A DNA stretch of 64,000 bases from positions 1 to 64,000 of the forward strand of contig JAGXFH010000042.1 in NCBI GenBank assembly GCA_024637315.1, read 5' to 3'. Position numbers and translations under genes: made by a program. The DNA comes from Brevirhabdus sp. (GTDB taxonomy: Bacteria; Pseudomonadota; Alphaproteobacteria; Rhodobacterales; Rhodobacteraceae). The notes under the pieces were generated by a model. It was not told the DNA's origin, did no database searches, and saw only the letters and a program-made list of their open reading frames with translations. Positions 56,741 to 64,000 of the stretch are shown piece after piece. Numbering within the stretch: position 1 is the stretch's first letter; every line of letters starts with the position of its first letter.

Positions 56741-57076
56741 ATCCGACTTGATCCAATACAGTTCATTCGGAACCCAAAGCCCGTCGCGGCAACAGGTTCA
56801 AGTAGTTTCGAATATCTTGCATCTGCAACCCCGCAAAGCGCTTCGGCGTCGGGACTGTCACCTGCCTGACTCGTTCAAGGGCCATGAGGCCTTTGAGATG
56901 GCGCTGCCTGAGAGGCCGCGATCGTGCTGAGGGGATACCTGCGGCCCGTCGCGGACACGTGACGACAGACGCGCACCAACCTCACTTGGAAACTGCGCTT
57001 CGGGCGCTCCTGTCTTGGCAGTGGCGGTCGCTGCCTGAGCGCGGGGCGTATGCTCTGGTCTGCTCGCATGTTCCGA
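56741..57076. other. Intergenic region at the 3' end of the ectoine operon
   Basis: No gene is supported. Frames are open on both strands over 56875-57135 but neither resembles a family I know. In Ruegeria-type ectoine loci an asnC regulator, ssd and atf follow eutE here; none is present. No strong terminator hairpin was found. Confidence 0.5.
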
Positions 57077-58066
57077 TCACGCTCTTTGCGCGACGACAGC
57101 GATGCAATCGCCCATCTGCAGAAGACCGGGCACATGGCGGGCGGTCAGGATACCGTCCAGCCGGGCGTGACATACGTCTGGAGCGACACCACTGCGGTCA
57201 GTGTTCCAGAGCCGGGCAATCGGTTGGCCCGCGGTCACTTCGGCACCAAGATCACAAAGCGGCTCGATCATCGCGGGACGCTCGGAGAAGACGAAACAGC
57301 GCTCGTCCGGCATGTCGAGCATCACCGATCGCTCAGCGGTTGGTTCGCCATCTAGGATGCCCGCATGAATCAACAGGTTGCGTGCGCCGTTGCTGGCAAT
57401 CGCCACACTTCGGGCGGTGGCGGTGCCGGCACCGCCCAATTCGGTGGTCACGAACGTCTTGCCCTGGGTCTCGACCTCGGTGTCGAACATGCCGACATTG
57501 TCGATTTCCAGCATGCGCACCGAATAGGGCGCGTTGAAGGCCTCCATCGCGGCCATGCAGGCCGATTCCTGTGTCTTGTCCGGCAGGAAATGCGCCGCCG
57601 CGAAGGGCAGAAAATCCAGTGTTCGCCCGCCGGAATGGTAATCCAGCACGATATCGGCCATCGGCACCAGCCGTGTCGCGATGAAATGCGCGATCTTCTG
57701 GGTCACCGTGCCATCGGGGCGACCCGGGAAGCTGCGGTTCATGTTGCCGCCGTCGATCGGCGAGCAGCGCCGACCGACCGCGAATGCGGGCAGATTCATC
57801 ATCGGCAGCAGGATCACCCGACCAGCGATCTGTTCGGGCTTCAGCGTCGTTGCCAGATTCTGCAGGGCAATCGGGCCCTCATATTCATCCCCGTGATTGC
57901 CCCCGGTGAGCAGCGCACAAGGCCCTTCACCGTTCGCGATTACTGTGATTGGAACCATCACTGACCCCCAAGCGCTGTCATCGCGGCTGTGGGGCAGGCG
58001 CAGGAACCCGTGATGCACGCCATCGGCGTCCAGCGGGATGGTCGGAGAAACGGGACTGTCGGTCAT
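57077..58066 (-). CDS. doeB: N-alpha-acetyl-L-2,4-diaminobutyrate deacetylase
   Basis: Also called eutE, this enzyme removes the acetyl group from N-alpha-acetyl-diaminobutyrate after ectoine hydrolysis, giving L-2,4-diaminobutyrate. It has 329 residues from the ATG at 58066, which overlaps the doeA stop (ATGA). It is a zinc-dependent AstE/AspA-type deacylase: TGGNHGDEYEGP at about 54-65 supplies His and Glu, DYHSGGRTLDF near 142-152 the third His and the substrate region. It is the last eut gene seen. Downstream enzymes converting diaminobutyrate to aspartate are not next to it. Confidence 0.92.
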   Translation of the reverse strand: MTDSPVSPTIPLDADGVHHGFLRLPHSRDDSAWGSVMVPITVIANGEGPCALLTGGNHGDEYEGPIALQNLATTLKPEQIAGRVILLPMMNLPAFAVGRRCSPIDGGNMNRSFPGRPDGTVTQKIAHFIATRLVPMADIVLDYHSGGRTLDFLPFAAAHFLPDKTQESACMAAMEAFNAPYSVRMLEIDNVGMFDTEVETQGKTFVTTELGGAGTATARSVAIASNGARNLLIHAGILDGEPTAERSVMLDMPDERCFVFSERPAMIEPLCDLGAEVTAGQPIARLWNTDRSGVAPDVCHARLDGILTARHVPGLLQMGDCIAVVAQRA

Positions 58067-59244
58067 GTTTTCACGTAGAGCTTGCGGGGTGTGGTGCAGA
58101 AGCACTCGTACCCGGTTTCGGTGATGCGTATCGGTTCGGTGATTTCCAGCCCGCCATCATCAAGCCAGATCGCCGGCATGAAATGAAAGGTCATGTCCGG
58201 TTCCAGTATGGTTTCGTCGCCGCGCCGAAAAGAAATCGTACGCTCGCCCCAATCCGGCGGATAGCTGATGCCGATGGCATAGCCACAGCGGCTGTCCTTC
58301 TCGAAGCCCGCCTTGTTGAGGGTGGCATTGAACGCATTGGCGATGTCTTGCGCCTGATTGCCGGGCTTGGCCTGCTCAAGACCCGCGTCGATTGCATCCA
58401 GTACGGCCTGCTCGGCGTCACGGTATTTCTGCGGCACTTCGCCGAAGAAAAGGGTCCGCGATTGCGGGCATTGATAGCGTCGATGCGCCCCAGCGATCTC
58501 GAAGAAGGTGGATTCACCCGTTGCCATCGGCCGGTCGTCCCAGGTCAGGTGCGGCGCGGTGGCGTCCATGCCCGAGGGTGCCATCGGCACGATCGCCGGA
58601 TAGTCTCCCCAGAACCCATCGGCACCGCGAATGCCGACCGAAAATATCTCGGCCACGAGGTCGTTCTTGCGCATGCCCGGCTCGGCGACCTCCAGAATAT
58701 GTTCGTGCATCGCCTCGACGATACGGGCGGCGCGCTGCATGTACTCGATCTCGCGTTCCGATTTCACCGCGCGCTGCCAGTTCACCAGCCCAGTCGCATC
58801 CTGGAAATCGGCCTGCGGCAGGCATCGTTCCAGCGTGCGGTGCGCGGCGGCCGAATAGTAGTAGTTGTCCATCTCGACGCCGATCCGAACCTCGGCCAGC
58901 CCCAGTTCGGACAAGAGCCGCGACAGATCCTCCATCGGGTGCTTGTCGGGGTTCTGCACATAGGTATCGTCATAACCCCTGATGCGGTCATCCTCCATGA
59001 ACACGGTCCGCCGTGCGCCGATTGCATCCATCTGCCGGCCCCACCAGATCGGTTCGCCCTCGCCAGTCAAGATCACCGCCTGATAGACATAGAACGACCA
59101 CCCGTCGTAGCCCGAAAGCCAGGACATGTTCGACGGATCGCAGACCACGATCGCATCCAACCCAAGCCGGAACATTTCGATCCGGGTCTTGTGGATGCGG
59201 TCGAGATACTCGCCGGTGGTGAAATTCGACTGAAAGGTTGTCAT
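58063..59244 (-). CDS. doeA: Ectoine hydrolase
   Basis: Also called eutD, this enzyme opens the ectoine ring to N-acetyl-diaminobutyrate. It has 393 residues from ATG at 59244, and is a creatinase/M24-type peptidase-fold protein. The N-terminal domain has FRLGLDAIVVCDPSNMSWLSGYDGWSFYV in pieces at about 25-53. The C-terminal pita-bread domain starts near 165 with EREIEYMQRAARI. It lacks the full metal-ligand set of true M24 aminopeptidases, as known ectoine hydrolases do. It starts 13 bases after eutC. Confidence 0.92.
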   Translation of the reverse strand: MTTFQSNFTTGEYLDRIHKTRIEMFRLGLDAIVVCDPSNMSWLSGYDGWSFYVYQAVILTGEGEPIWWGRQMDAIGARRTVFMEDDRIRGYDDTYVQNPDKHPMEDLSRLLSELGLAEVRIGVEMDNYYYSAAAHRTLERCLPQADFQDATGLVNWQRAVKSEREIEYMQRAARIVEAMHEHILEVAEPGMRKNDLVAEIFSVGIRGADGFWGDYPAIVPMAPSGMDATAPHLTWDDRPMATGESTFFEIAGAHRRYQCPQSRTLFFGEVPQKYRDAEQAVLDAIDAGLEQAKPGNQAQDIANAFNATLNKAGFEKDSRCGYAIGISYPPDWGERTISFRRGDETILEPDMTFHFMPAIWLDDGGLEITEPIRITETGYECFCTTPRKLYVKT

Positions 59245-59257
59245 GGCGGCGTCTCCT

Positions 59258-60250
59258 TCAACTGGCGACCGTGATGCCGGCCCCGGTCGCCGCTGCACGC
59301 GCTATCGCATGGGTAGCAATAGCGGTGTCCTGTATGCCGGTACCAGTCAGATCTGCAATGGTTATCGCGTCGGCACTGGCGCGGCCTGGTGACCGTCCGA
59401 TCAGAATCGCGCCCAGCTCGGCAAATTCGCGATCGGCGGCGACGCTGCCAGCTGCCAGCGCGCCGCGCAACTCGCCAATGCACTCGGTCTGGGCCAGGCG
59501 GTCGGGCACGTAAAGGTCGGCGCGTGACAGGCAGGCCGGGTCCAGCTCTTGCTTGCCGTCCTGATCCGAGCCCATCGCGGTGACGTGCTGGCCTGGCCGC
59601 AGCCAGTCGGCCATCAGAATCGGCTTTCGCGAGGGCGTGGTTGTGACCACCACATCCGCACTTTCGACCGCGGATCGCGCGTCGCTTTCTGCAACGACCT
59701 CGATGCCGAGTGACGCGGCCATTTCCTGAGCAGCAGTTTCAGCCTTGGCCGGGTCGCGCGCCCATATCGCCGCGCGGCGGATCGGCCGTACGAGGCAGAG
59801 CGCCGCGAGTTGCAACCGGGCCTGCATTCCGGCGCCCAGGATTGTCGCGGCGGATGCGTTCTCGCGCGCCAAGGCCCGCGCCGCCACCGCACCGGCTGCA
59901 GCCGTGCGCAGGTCGGTCAGGTAGCCATTGTCCAACAGCACCGCCCGCACCATGCCGGTTTCCGTCGACAGCACCGCCATCATCCCGGAAGTCGAGGGAA
60001 GCCCGCGTGCCGGGTTGTCGAAAAAGCCGGGGGAGATTTTCACGGCGAAACCGTCCAGCCCCGGCATGAACGCCGTTTTCACATCGACCTCGCCATTGAC
60101 CGCATCCATGTGCATCGACATCATGGGCGGCATCACCACACCGCCCCGGTCGAGCGCCCGGAACGCCTCGGCGATGCAGTCTACGGCGGCAAGGTCCAGT
60201 GGCACCGCCTTGCGCAGCTCGGCCTCGGTCAGAAGGATCACATCGGGCAT
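59258..60250 (-). CDS. eutC: Ectoine utilisation protein EutC (ornithine cyclodeaminase-like)
   Basis: This 330-residue protein starts at ATG 60250 and overlaps eutB by 13 bases. It has FGVSIGMPP-like N-terminal sequence, VKTAFMPGLDGFAVKISPGF at about 58-77, the family TDLRTAAAGAVAA substrate loop near 112-124 and a Rossmann ATILGAGMQARLQLAAL near 134-150. By its cluster it works in ectoine or hydroxyectoine breakdown; a role with EutA/EutB in turning hydroxyectoine into ectoine has been proposed. It differs from the second OCD-like protein at 39142-40062, whose loop is altered. Confidence 0.9.
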   Translation of the reverse strand: MPDVILLTEAELRKAVPLDLAAVDCIAEAFRALDRGGVVMPPMMSMHMDAVNGEVDVKTAFMPGLDGFAVKISPGFFDNPARGLPSTSGMMAVLSTETGMVRAVLLDNGYLTDLRTAAAGAVAARALARENASAATILGAGMQARLQLAALCLVRPIRRAAIWARDPAKAETAAQEMAASLGIEVVAESDARSAVESADVVVTTTPSRKPILMADWLRPGQHVTAMGSDQDGKQELDPACLSRADLYVPDRLAQTECIGELRGALAAGSVAADREFAELGAILIGRSPGRASADAITIADLTGTGIQDTAIATHAIARAAATGAGITVAS

Positions 60251-61239
60251 GGCTCGCCCTCCGGTGTAGGGACCCGCCCGGCAATGATGTCCCGATGCAA
60301 GGCCATGTCGATATTGCCACCGGTGAGCAGAGCTACGATCGGCCCAGGTCCGCGCACCTTGCCTGCAAGGATGGCCGCCACACCTGCCGCACCCGCGCCT
60401 TCGACGATCTGACGCTCTTCTGTGTAGCAATGGCGGATGCCGGCGGCGATTTCGGCCTCGCTCAACAGCACCACGTCATCTGCCAGATCACGAACCATGC
60501 TGAAGGTCAGGCGATTGCCAAGCCCAATGCCACCCCCCAGCGAGTCCGCCAGGGTCGGCAGTTCCTCGACCTCTACGGGTTTCCCGGCCTGCAATGACGC
60601 ATGCATCGCCGCGCCCCGTTCCATGCTGACACCGACAATGCGCGTTTGCGGGCGTTCGGCCTTGATCGCGGCGGCGACCCCGGCGAGCAGCCCGCCGCCC
60701 GATAGCTGCACGATGACCGTTCCGCATTCCGGCAGGTCCTCCAGGATCTCCAGCCCCAGCGTACCTTGCCCAGAAATCACCCGGGCGTCGTCGAAGGGGG
60801 GGATCGCGGTCATGTTTTCCTCGGCCACCAGCCGGTCGACCTCGTGCTGGGCCGCATCCTGCGAGACGCCGATGATACGCGTCTCGGCCCCGAGGGCGGC
60901 GATCGCGTCGACCTTGTTGCGGGGCACCAGCTTCGACATGCAGATAACGGCACGGCTGCCGGCCACCTTTGCGGCATGGGCCAACGCGCGCCCATGATTG
61001 CCGGTGGAGACCGCAACCACACCCGCTTTGCGCTCGGTGTCGCTAAGGCAGGCCACGGCGTTTGTCGCGCCGCGCAGTTTGAAGCTGCCGGTGAACTGCT
61101 GATGCTCCAGCTTCAGATGCACGGGTTGGCCGACCCGGTCAGACAATGCCGAAGAGCGGGCCATGAAACAACGCCGCACACGCCCTTCGATGCGTCTGTT
61201 TGCATCCCGGATCATATCAATACTCACCGGTTGGCTCAA
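60238..61239 (-). CDS. eutB: Ectoine utilisation protein EutB (threonine dehydratase-like)
   Basis: This is a 333-residue fold-type II PLP enzyme. The cofactor lysine is Lys54 in FTGSFKLRGATNA; the glycine-rich phosphate loop is LSGGGLLAG near 185-193. VSTGNHGRALAHAA near 78-91 is the substrate loop. It resembles threonine/serine dehydratases, but its place between eutA and eutC makes hydroxyectoine (a beta-hydroxy compound) the likely substrate class, by analogy with dehydration of threonine. The ATG overlaps the eutA stop (ATGA). Confidence 0.92.
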   Translation of the reverse strand: MSQPVSIDMIRDANRRIEGRVRRCFMARSSALSDRVGQPVHLKLEHQQFTGSFKLRGATNAVACLSDTERKAGVVAVSTGNHGRALAHAAKVAGSRAVICMSKLVPRNKVDAIAALGAETRIIGVSQDAAQHEVDRLVAEENMTAIPPFDDARVISGQGTLGLEILEDLPECGTVIVQLSGGGLLAGVAAAIKAERPQTRIVGVSMERGAAMHASLQAGKPVEVEELPTLADSLGGGIGLGNRLTFSMVRDLADDVVLLSEAEIAAGIRHCYTEERQIVEGAGAAGVAAILAGKVRGPGPIVALLTGGNIDMALHRDIIAGRVPTPEGEPCPM

Positions 61240-62033
61240 GGCGTCACCTGAGCGACAAACTCCGACGGCAGAGCGCAGTCAAAGAGCTGACCGAAGCCCT
61301 TTGGCCTGCCGCGCAAACCGGCCAGCCCGGCCAGTGCCCAGCAGAGCGCCTGGTTCGAGGTGACGACCGGCTTGCCCAGCCGCGCCTCGATCCGGTCAAT
61401 CGTGTCCACACCGGGCATGGCAGTGCAGGACAGGAACACCGCCTCGACGTCGCGGCTGTCCATCGCGCTAGCTGCCTCGATGATGCTTTCGGCGCTGATC
61501 CGGGCCATGTCGCGGTCATCCTCCAGCCCGAAACAGGCAGCCTGCACGATATCCAGCCCATCGCGGGCGAAACATTCGAGCAGGGGTTCAGTGGTCTCTT
61601 CAAGGTAGGGGGTCAGCACCGCGACCCGCTTGGTGCGCAGCGCCACAAGCCCGGCGACCGCGGCCGAAGCAGGCGTGACGACGGGAACGCCGGGCAAAGC
61701 AGCGGCGATCGCCGCTGTTACCGCATGATTGCCTATCGTGGCCGAGGCCGCGGTGCAGGCAAACGCCACGCCAGAGAGGTTCGCGCCGGGCACCAGCCGG
61801 GACGCACATTCGGTCAGCTGTGGTCCCATCAGGCGCAGCCGTTCGGGTGTCGTGGGATTTTCAAACGAAATCCGGGTCATATGCAGCACCGCCTGATTGC
61901 GGTCGATGAGCCGGGCCGCGTCACGCTCGAATGTCAGGTCGGTTTCCAACACGATTACACCGATCCGCGCAAGATCGCAGTCGGCCCGGTTCAGCTTGTG
62001 CGGGGCGAGCGCAATCTTCGAATTCACTGCCAT
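61236..62033 (-). CDS. eutA: Ectoine utilisation protein EutA (Asp/Glu racemase superfamily)
   Basis: This 265-residue protein belongs to the aspartate/glutamate racemase and maleate isomerase/arylmalonate decarboxylase group. The two active-site cysteines are in FACTAASATIG (Cys93) and FLSCTAMPG (Cys203), as in racemases and maleate isomerases. It would interconvert or isomerise a chiral acid such as hydroxyectoine. It is the first catabolic enzyme after usp, separated by 12 bases, and its stop overlaps eutB. Confidence 0.9.
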   Translation of the reverse strand: MAVNSKIALAPHKLNRADCDLARIGVIVLETDLTFERDAARLIDRNQAVLHMTRISFENPTTPERLRLMGPQLTECASRLVPGANLSGVAFACTAASATIGNHAVTAAIAAALPGVPVVTPASAAVAGLVALRTKRVAVLTPYLEETTEPLLECFARDGLDIVQAACFGLEDDRDMARISAESIIEAASAMDSRDVEAVFLSCTAMPGVDTIDRIEARLGKPVVTSNQALCWALAGLAGLRGRPKGFGQLFDCALPSEFVAQVTP

Positions 62034-62045
62034 TTGGAGCCGCCG

Positions 62046-62483
62046 TCAGACAACCAGCACCGGGCATTTGGACAGCCCTGTGACTTTGTGCGAAACACTG
62101 CCTAGCAAATACCCGTCGCCTGACCCCAGGCCCCGGCTGCCCAGCACGATCAGGTCCGTGCCGTGTTTCTCGGCGAATTCCACGATCATGCGCGCCGGAC
62201 GGCCCGAACGCACGAAGGCGCGCACGTTCTTGACGCCCGCCTCGGCCAGCATGGCTTTGCCATGGTTGGCAATCTGGGTGGCATGTTCGCGCATGGCATT
62301 GTCTATGCTGCCGGGCTCCTGCACCCGCACCATCGACAGCGATGCCTCGAGCATCGAGTGGTGCCGGAACACGGTAAGAACGGTTACGTTGGCACCGGTC
62401 AGATCGGCCAGCTTGGCGGCCTTGCCAAGGGCGCGGTCGGCATTTTTCGAGCCGTCATAGGGCGCGAGTATCTCGGTGAACAT
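62046..62483 (-). CDS. Universal stress protein of the ectoine TRAP operon
   Basis: This 145-residue UspA-domain protein has the ATP-binding pattern GSRGLGSGDGYLLGSVSHKV at about 117-136 and LAPYDGSKNADRAL at the N-terminus. I choose ATG 62483 because an AGGAGAGAGG ribosome site lies just upstream; an ATG at 62507 overlaps the uehC stop (ATGA) and is also possible. In the Halomonas ectoine transporter the equivalent protein, TeaD, binds ATP and regulates TeaABC. It lies between uehC and eutA as expected. Confidence 0.92.
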   Translation of the reverse strand: MFTEILAPYDGSKNADRALGKAAKLADLTGANVTVLTVFRHHSMLEASLSMVRVQEPGSIDNAMREHATQIANHGKAMLAEAGVKNVRAFVRSGRPARMIVEFAEKHGTDLIVLGSRGLGSGDGYLLGSVSHKVTGLSKCPVLVV

Positions 62484-62503
62484 GCCTCTCTCCTCTGCCC
62501 CGG

Positions 62504-63790
62504 TCATTTCGCGAAGGCCAGATCGCGCAGGAACAGGGCGATCTGCGGGAAATAGATCAGAGCTACCGAAACCGAAAGCAGCATGACGATGAAGGGTGGC
62601 GTGCCGCGCACAACCTCGGCATAGGGCCGCTTGAACACGGCGATGGCGGTGAAGATGTCACAGCCGAAGGGCGGCGTCGCGGATCCGATCGCGACCTGAA
62701 GCGTGATGATCGTGCCGACCAGCACGGGGTCGAGGCCGACAGCGTCAACCACAGGGGCGAAGACCGGAACCAGGACCAGAATCACGACGATCGGGTCGAC
62801 GAACATGCAGCCGATGAAGAAGGCGATCGAGATGACGAACAGAACCCCGATCGGCCCCATCTGGTCAATGCCCACGGCACCGAGGATCTGCTGCGGAATC
62901 TGCGCGAACGAGATGACCCAAGAGAACGCCGCGCCAGCGCCCACCAGAATGAAGACGACGGCCGTGATCAGGCCGGTGGACTTGGCGGTTTCGTAGACGC
63001 CCTTCAGGTCAAGCTCGCGGAACACGATGACTTCGAGAATCAGCGCGTAAAGGACACAGGCGGCGGCGGCCTCTGTCGGGCTGAAAATGCCGCCGTAGAT
63101 GCCACCGATGATGATGGCCGGAAATCCCAGCGGCCAGAGCGCCCGCTGCAGCGCGCGCAGCCGCTCGCTCCACGGTGTCTTGGGTTCCGCCGGCACTTCA
63201 TTTCGAATGGCGTAGATCACCGAATAGATCGAGAACAGGACCAGGATCAGCAGGCCGGGCCCGATGCCCGCGATGAACAATTCCGCGATCGACGTGTTGG
63301 AGACCACGCCATAAATGATCATGCCGATCGATGGCGGGATCAGGAAGGCGATGTCGCTTGCATTGACGATCAGCGCCAGAACGAAACTGTCCTTGTAGCC
63401 GGCCTTCAGCATCCTGGGGCGAAGCGGCGAGCCGATGGCGACGACCGTTGCCTGTGTCGAACCCGACACCGCGCCGAACATCGTGCAGGCCGCTGCTGTG
63501 CTGACCGCCAGTCCGCCTTTCAAGTGGCCAACGAAACTCATCACCAAGTCGATCAGGCGCCCGGCGGACTGGCCGCGCGTCATGATGTCGGCTGCGAAGA
63601 TGAACATCGGCACCGCGATCAGCGAGGCCGGGCGGATGCCAGCAATCATCTGCTGCACCATGGTTTCCATTTGGCCGAGCCCGCCGAACAGCATGATGAA
63701 CCCGACCGAGGCGCCGGCGATCAGCGGGATCATCATCGGAAAGCCGACAAGCAACAGGATGATCATGATCGTGAAAATGGTCAGTGCCAT
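62504..63790 (-). CDS. uehC: TRAP transporter large permease UehC
   Basis: This is the DctM/12-TM subunit of the ectoine/hydroxyectoine TRAP importer, 428 residues. It has about 12 hydrophobic segments and the family pattern GFPMMIPLIAGASVGFIMLFG at the N-terminus, AACTMFGAVSGSTQATVVAIGS near 100-121 and FFIGCMFVDPIVVILVLVPVF near 326-346. It works with UehB and a periplasmic UehA, driven by sodium. It is followed by usp (ATGA possible) and the eut genes, all minus strand. Confidence 0.93.
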   Translation of the reverse strand: MALTIFTIMIILLLVGFPMMIPLIAGASVGFIMLFGGLGQMETMVQQMIAGIRPASLIAVPMFIFAADIMTRGQSAGRLIDLVMSFVGHLKGGLAVSTAAACTMFGAVSGSTQATVVAIGSPLRPRMLKAGYKDSFVLALIVNASDIAFLIPPSIGMIIYGVVSNTSIAELFIAGIGPGLLILVLFSIYSVIYAIRNEVPAEPKTPWSERLRALQRALWPLGFPAIIIGGIYGGIFSPTEAAAACVLYALILEVIVFRELDLKGVYETAKSTGLITAVVFILVGAGAAFSWVISFAQIPQQILGAVGIDQMGPIGVLFVISIAFFIGCMFVDPIVVILVLVPVFAPVVDAVGLDPVLVGTIITLQVAIGSATPPFGCDIFTAIAVFKRPYAEVVRGTPPFIVMLLSVSVALIYFPQIALFLRDLAFAK

Positions 63791-63793
63791 GCC

Positions 63794-64000
63794 TCAGACC
63801 TCCGTCTCGTCGTTGTCGTAGCCTTCCAGCACATTGGTCGAGAGATAGATGTCGGGGCTGGTCAGGTTCTTGACCGCCGTCAGCAGGTATTGAACCCCGG
63901 TCATGAAGAACCCGACTGGCGCCCAGACCAAGATGATCCAGACCGGTATCTGCAGCGACGGCAAAACCCGGCCGCGGCCCTGCTGCGTGATGATATAGGC
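63794..64000 (-). CDS. uehB: TRAP transporter small permease UehB (partial)
   Basis: The 68 C-terminal codons lie in the window, ending in TGA at 63794-63796, 3 bases before the uehC start. They include a hydrophobic helix ([20 protein letters not shown]) and a polar, acidic tail (YDNDETEV). This is the end of a DctQ-type four-helix subunit. The N-terminal part, and presumably uehA and the regulator enuR, lie beyond the right edge. Confidence 0.9.
   Translation of the reverse strand, partial: AYIITQQGRGRVLPSLQIPVWIILVWAPVGFFMTGVQYLLTAVKNLTSPDIYLSTNVLEGYDNDETEV

Overview
The window comes from a GC-rich alphaproteobacterium, most likely a member of the Rhodobacterales (Paracoccus/Roseobacter lineage). 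The grounds are the Paracoccus-type narR-narK(fused)-GHJI locus, the uehBC-usp-eutABCDE ectoine-catabolic order, the HutF-type histidine pathway and a glutathione-dependent formaldehyde oxidation pair. These point to a metabolically versatile, facultatively denitrifying or nitrate-respiring organism that meets osmolytes in its habitat. No rRNA, tRNA or CRISPR array was seen.

Layout. (1) 1-4842: a decaying phosphate locus on the minus strand. pstS, pstC and pstA are intact. pstB and phoU are remnants fused by a deletion, and phoB is cut after 24 codons by an IS630-type element whose 3' end opens the window. A Pho box and an attenuator-like hairpin still flank pstS. (2) 5274-12206: a Na+/Pi-cotransporter-family protein with a PhoU-like tail, then a plus-strand three-gene ABC importer that looks more like the AfuABC sugar-phosphate type than a ferric-iron importer, converging on an inositol-monophosphatase-family gene. 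(3) 12260-19778: a complete histidine utilisation locus: hutI-hutH-hutG-(60-aa exported protein)-hutU leftward and hutF-hutC rightward from a shared promoter with a likely HutC operator. (4) 19866-23948: an ABC ATPase/FtsX permease/AttH lipocalin-like operon. (5) 24055-37692: a nitrate respiration block, narK-narG-narH-narJ-narI followed by a PpiC-type prolyl isomerase, a beta-carbonic anhydrase, moeA and a DUF2478 gene, with divergent narR and two FNR-type boxes.

(6) 37689-41974: a tightly overlapped minus-strand operon: fghA, yaiI-like, a HAD hydrolase, an ornithine-cyclodeaminase-like dehydrogenase, a PhyH-type dioxygenase and gph. The middle of it has no obvious known pathway. (7) 42100-45469: mbfA (ferritin-like/VIT1 fusion), a tetR pseudogene, a NYN-LOTUS protein and glutathione-dependent formaldehyde dehydrogenase. 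(8) 45546-51409: small envelope and housekeeping genes (I78 lipoprotein, DUF2794, NlpC/P60, leucyl aminopeptidase, a second carbonic anhydrase, asd). (9) 51544-56740: a GT4-GT29 fusion glycosyltransferase, an MFS protein, UDP-glucose dehydrogenase and a cation diffusion facilitator. (10) 57077-64000: the ectoine/hydroxyectoine catabolic operon uehB(partial)-uehC-usp-eutA-eutB-eutC-eutD-eutE, running off the right edge.

How they work together. The nar block couples nitrate import, respiration, subunit assembly and cofactor synthesis in one likely transcript. The hut locus converts histidine to glutamate by the five-step formylglutamate route under HutC. The eut locus imports ectoines by a TRAP system and opens and deacetylates them; the ssd and atf genes that finish the route in related bacteria are not at its 3' end. 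The most unusual features are the stepwise collapse of the Pho/Pst locus, the coupled 60-aa hut protein, the uncharacterised OCD-like/PhyH/HAD operon, the GT4-GT29 fusion, and repeated CTAG stop-stop interlocks between convergent genes.
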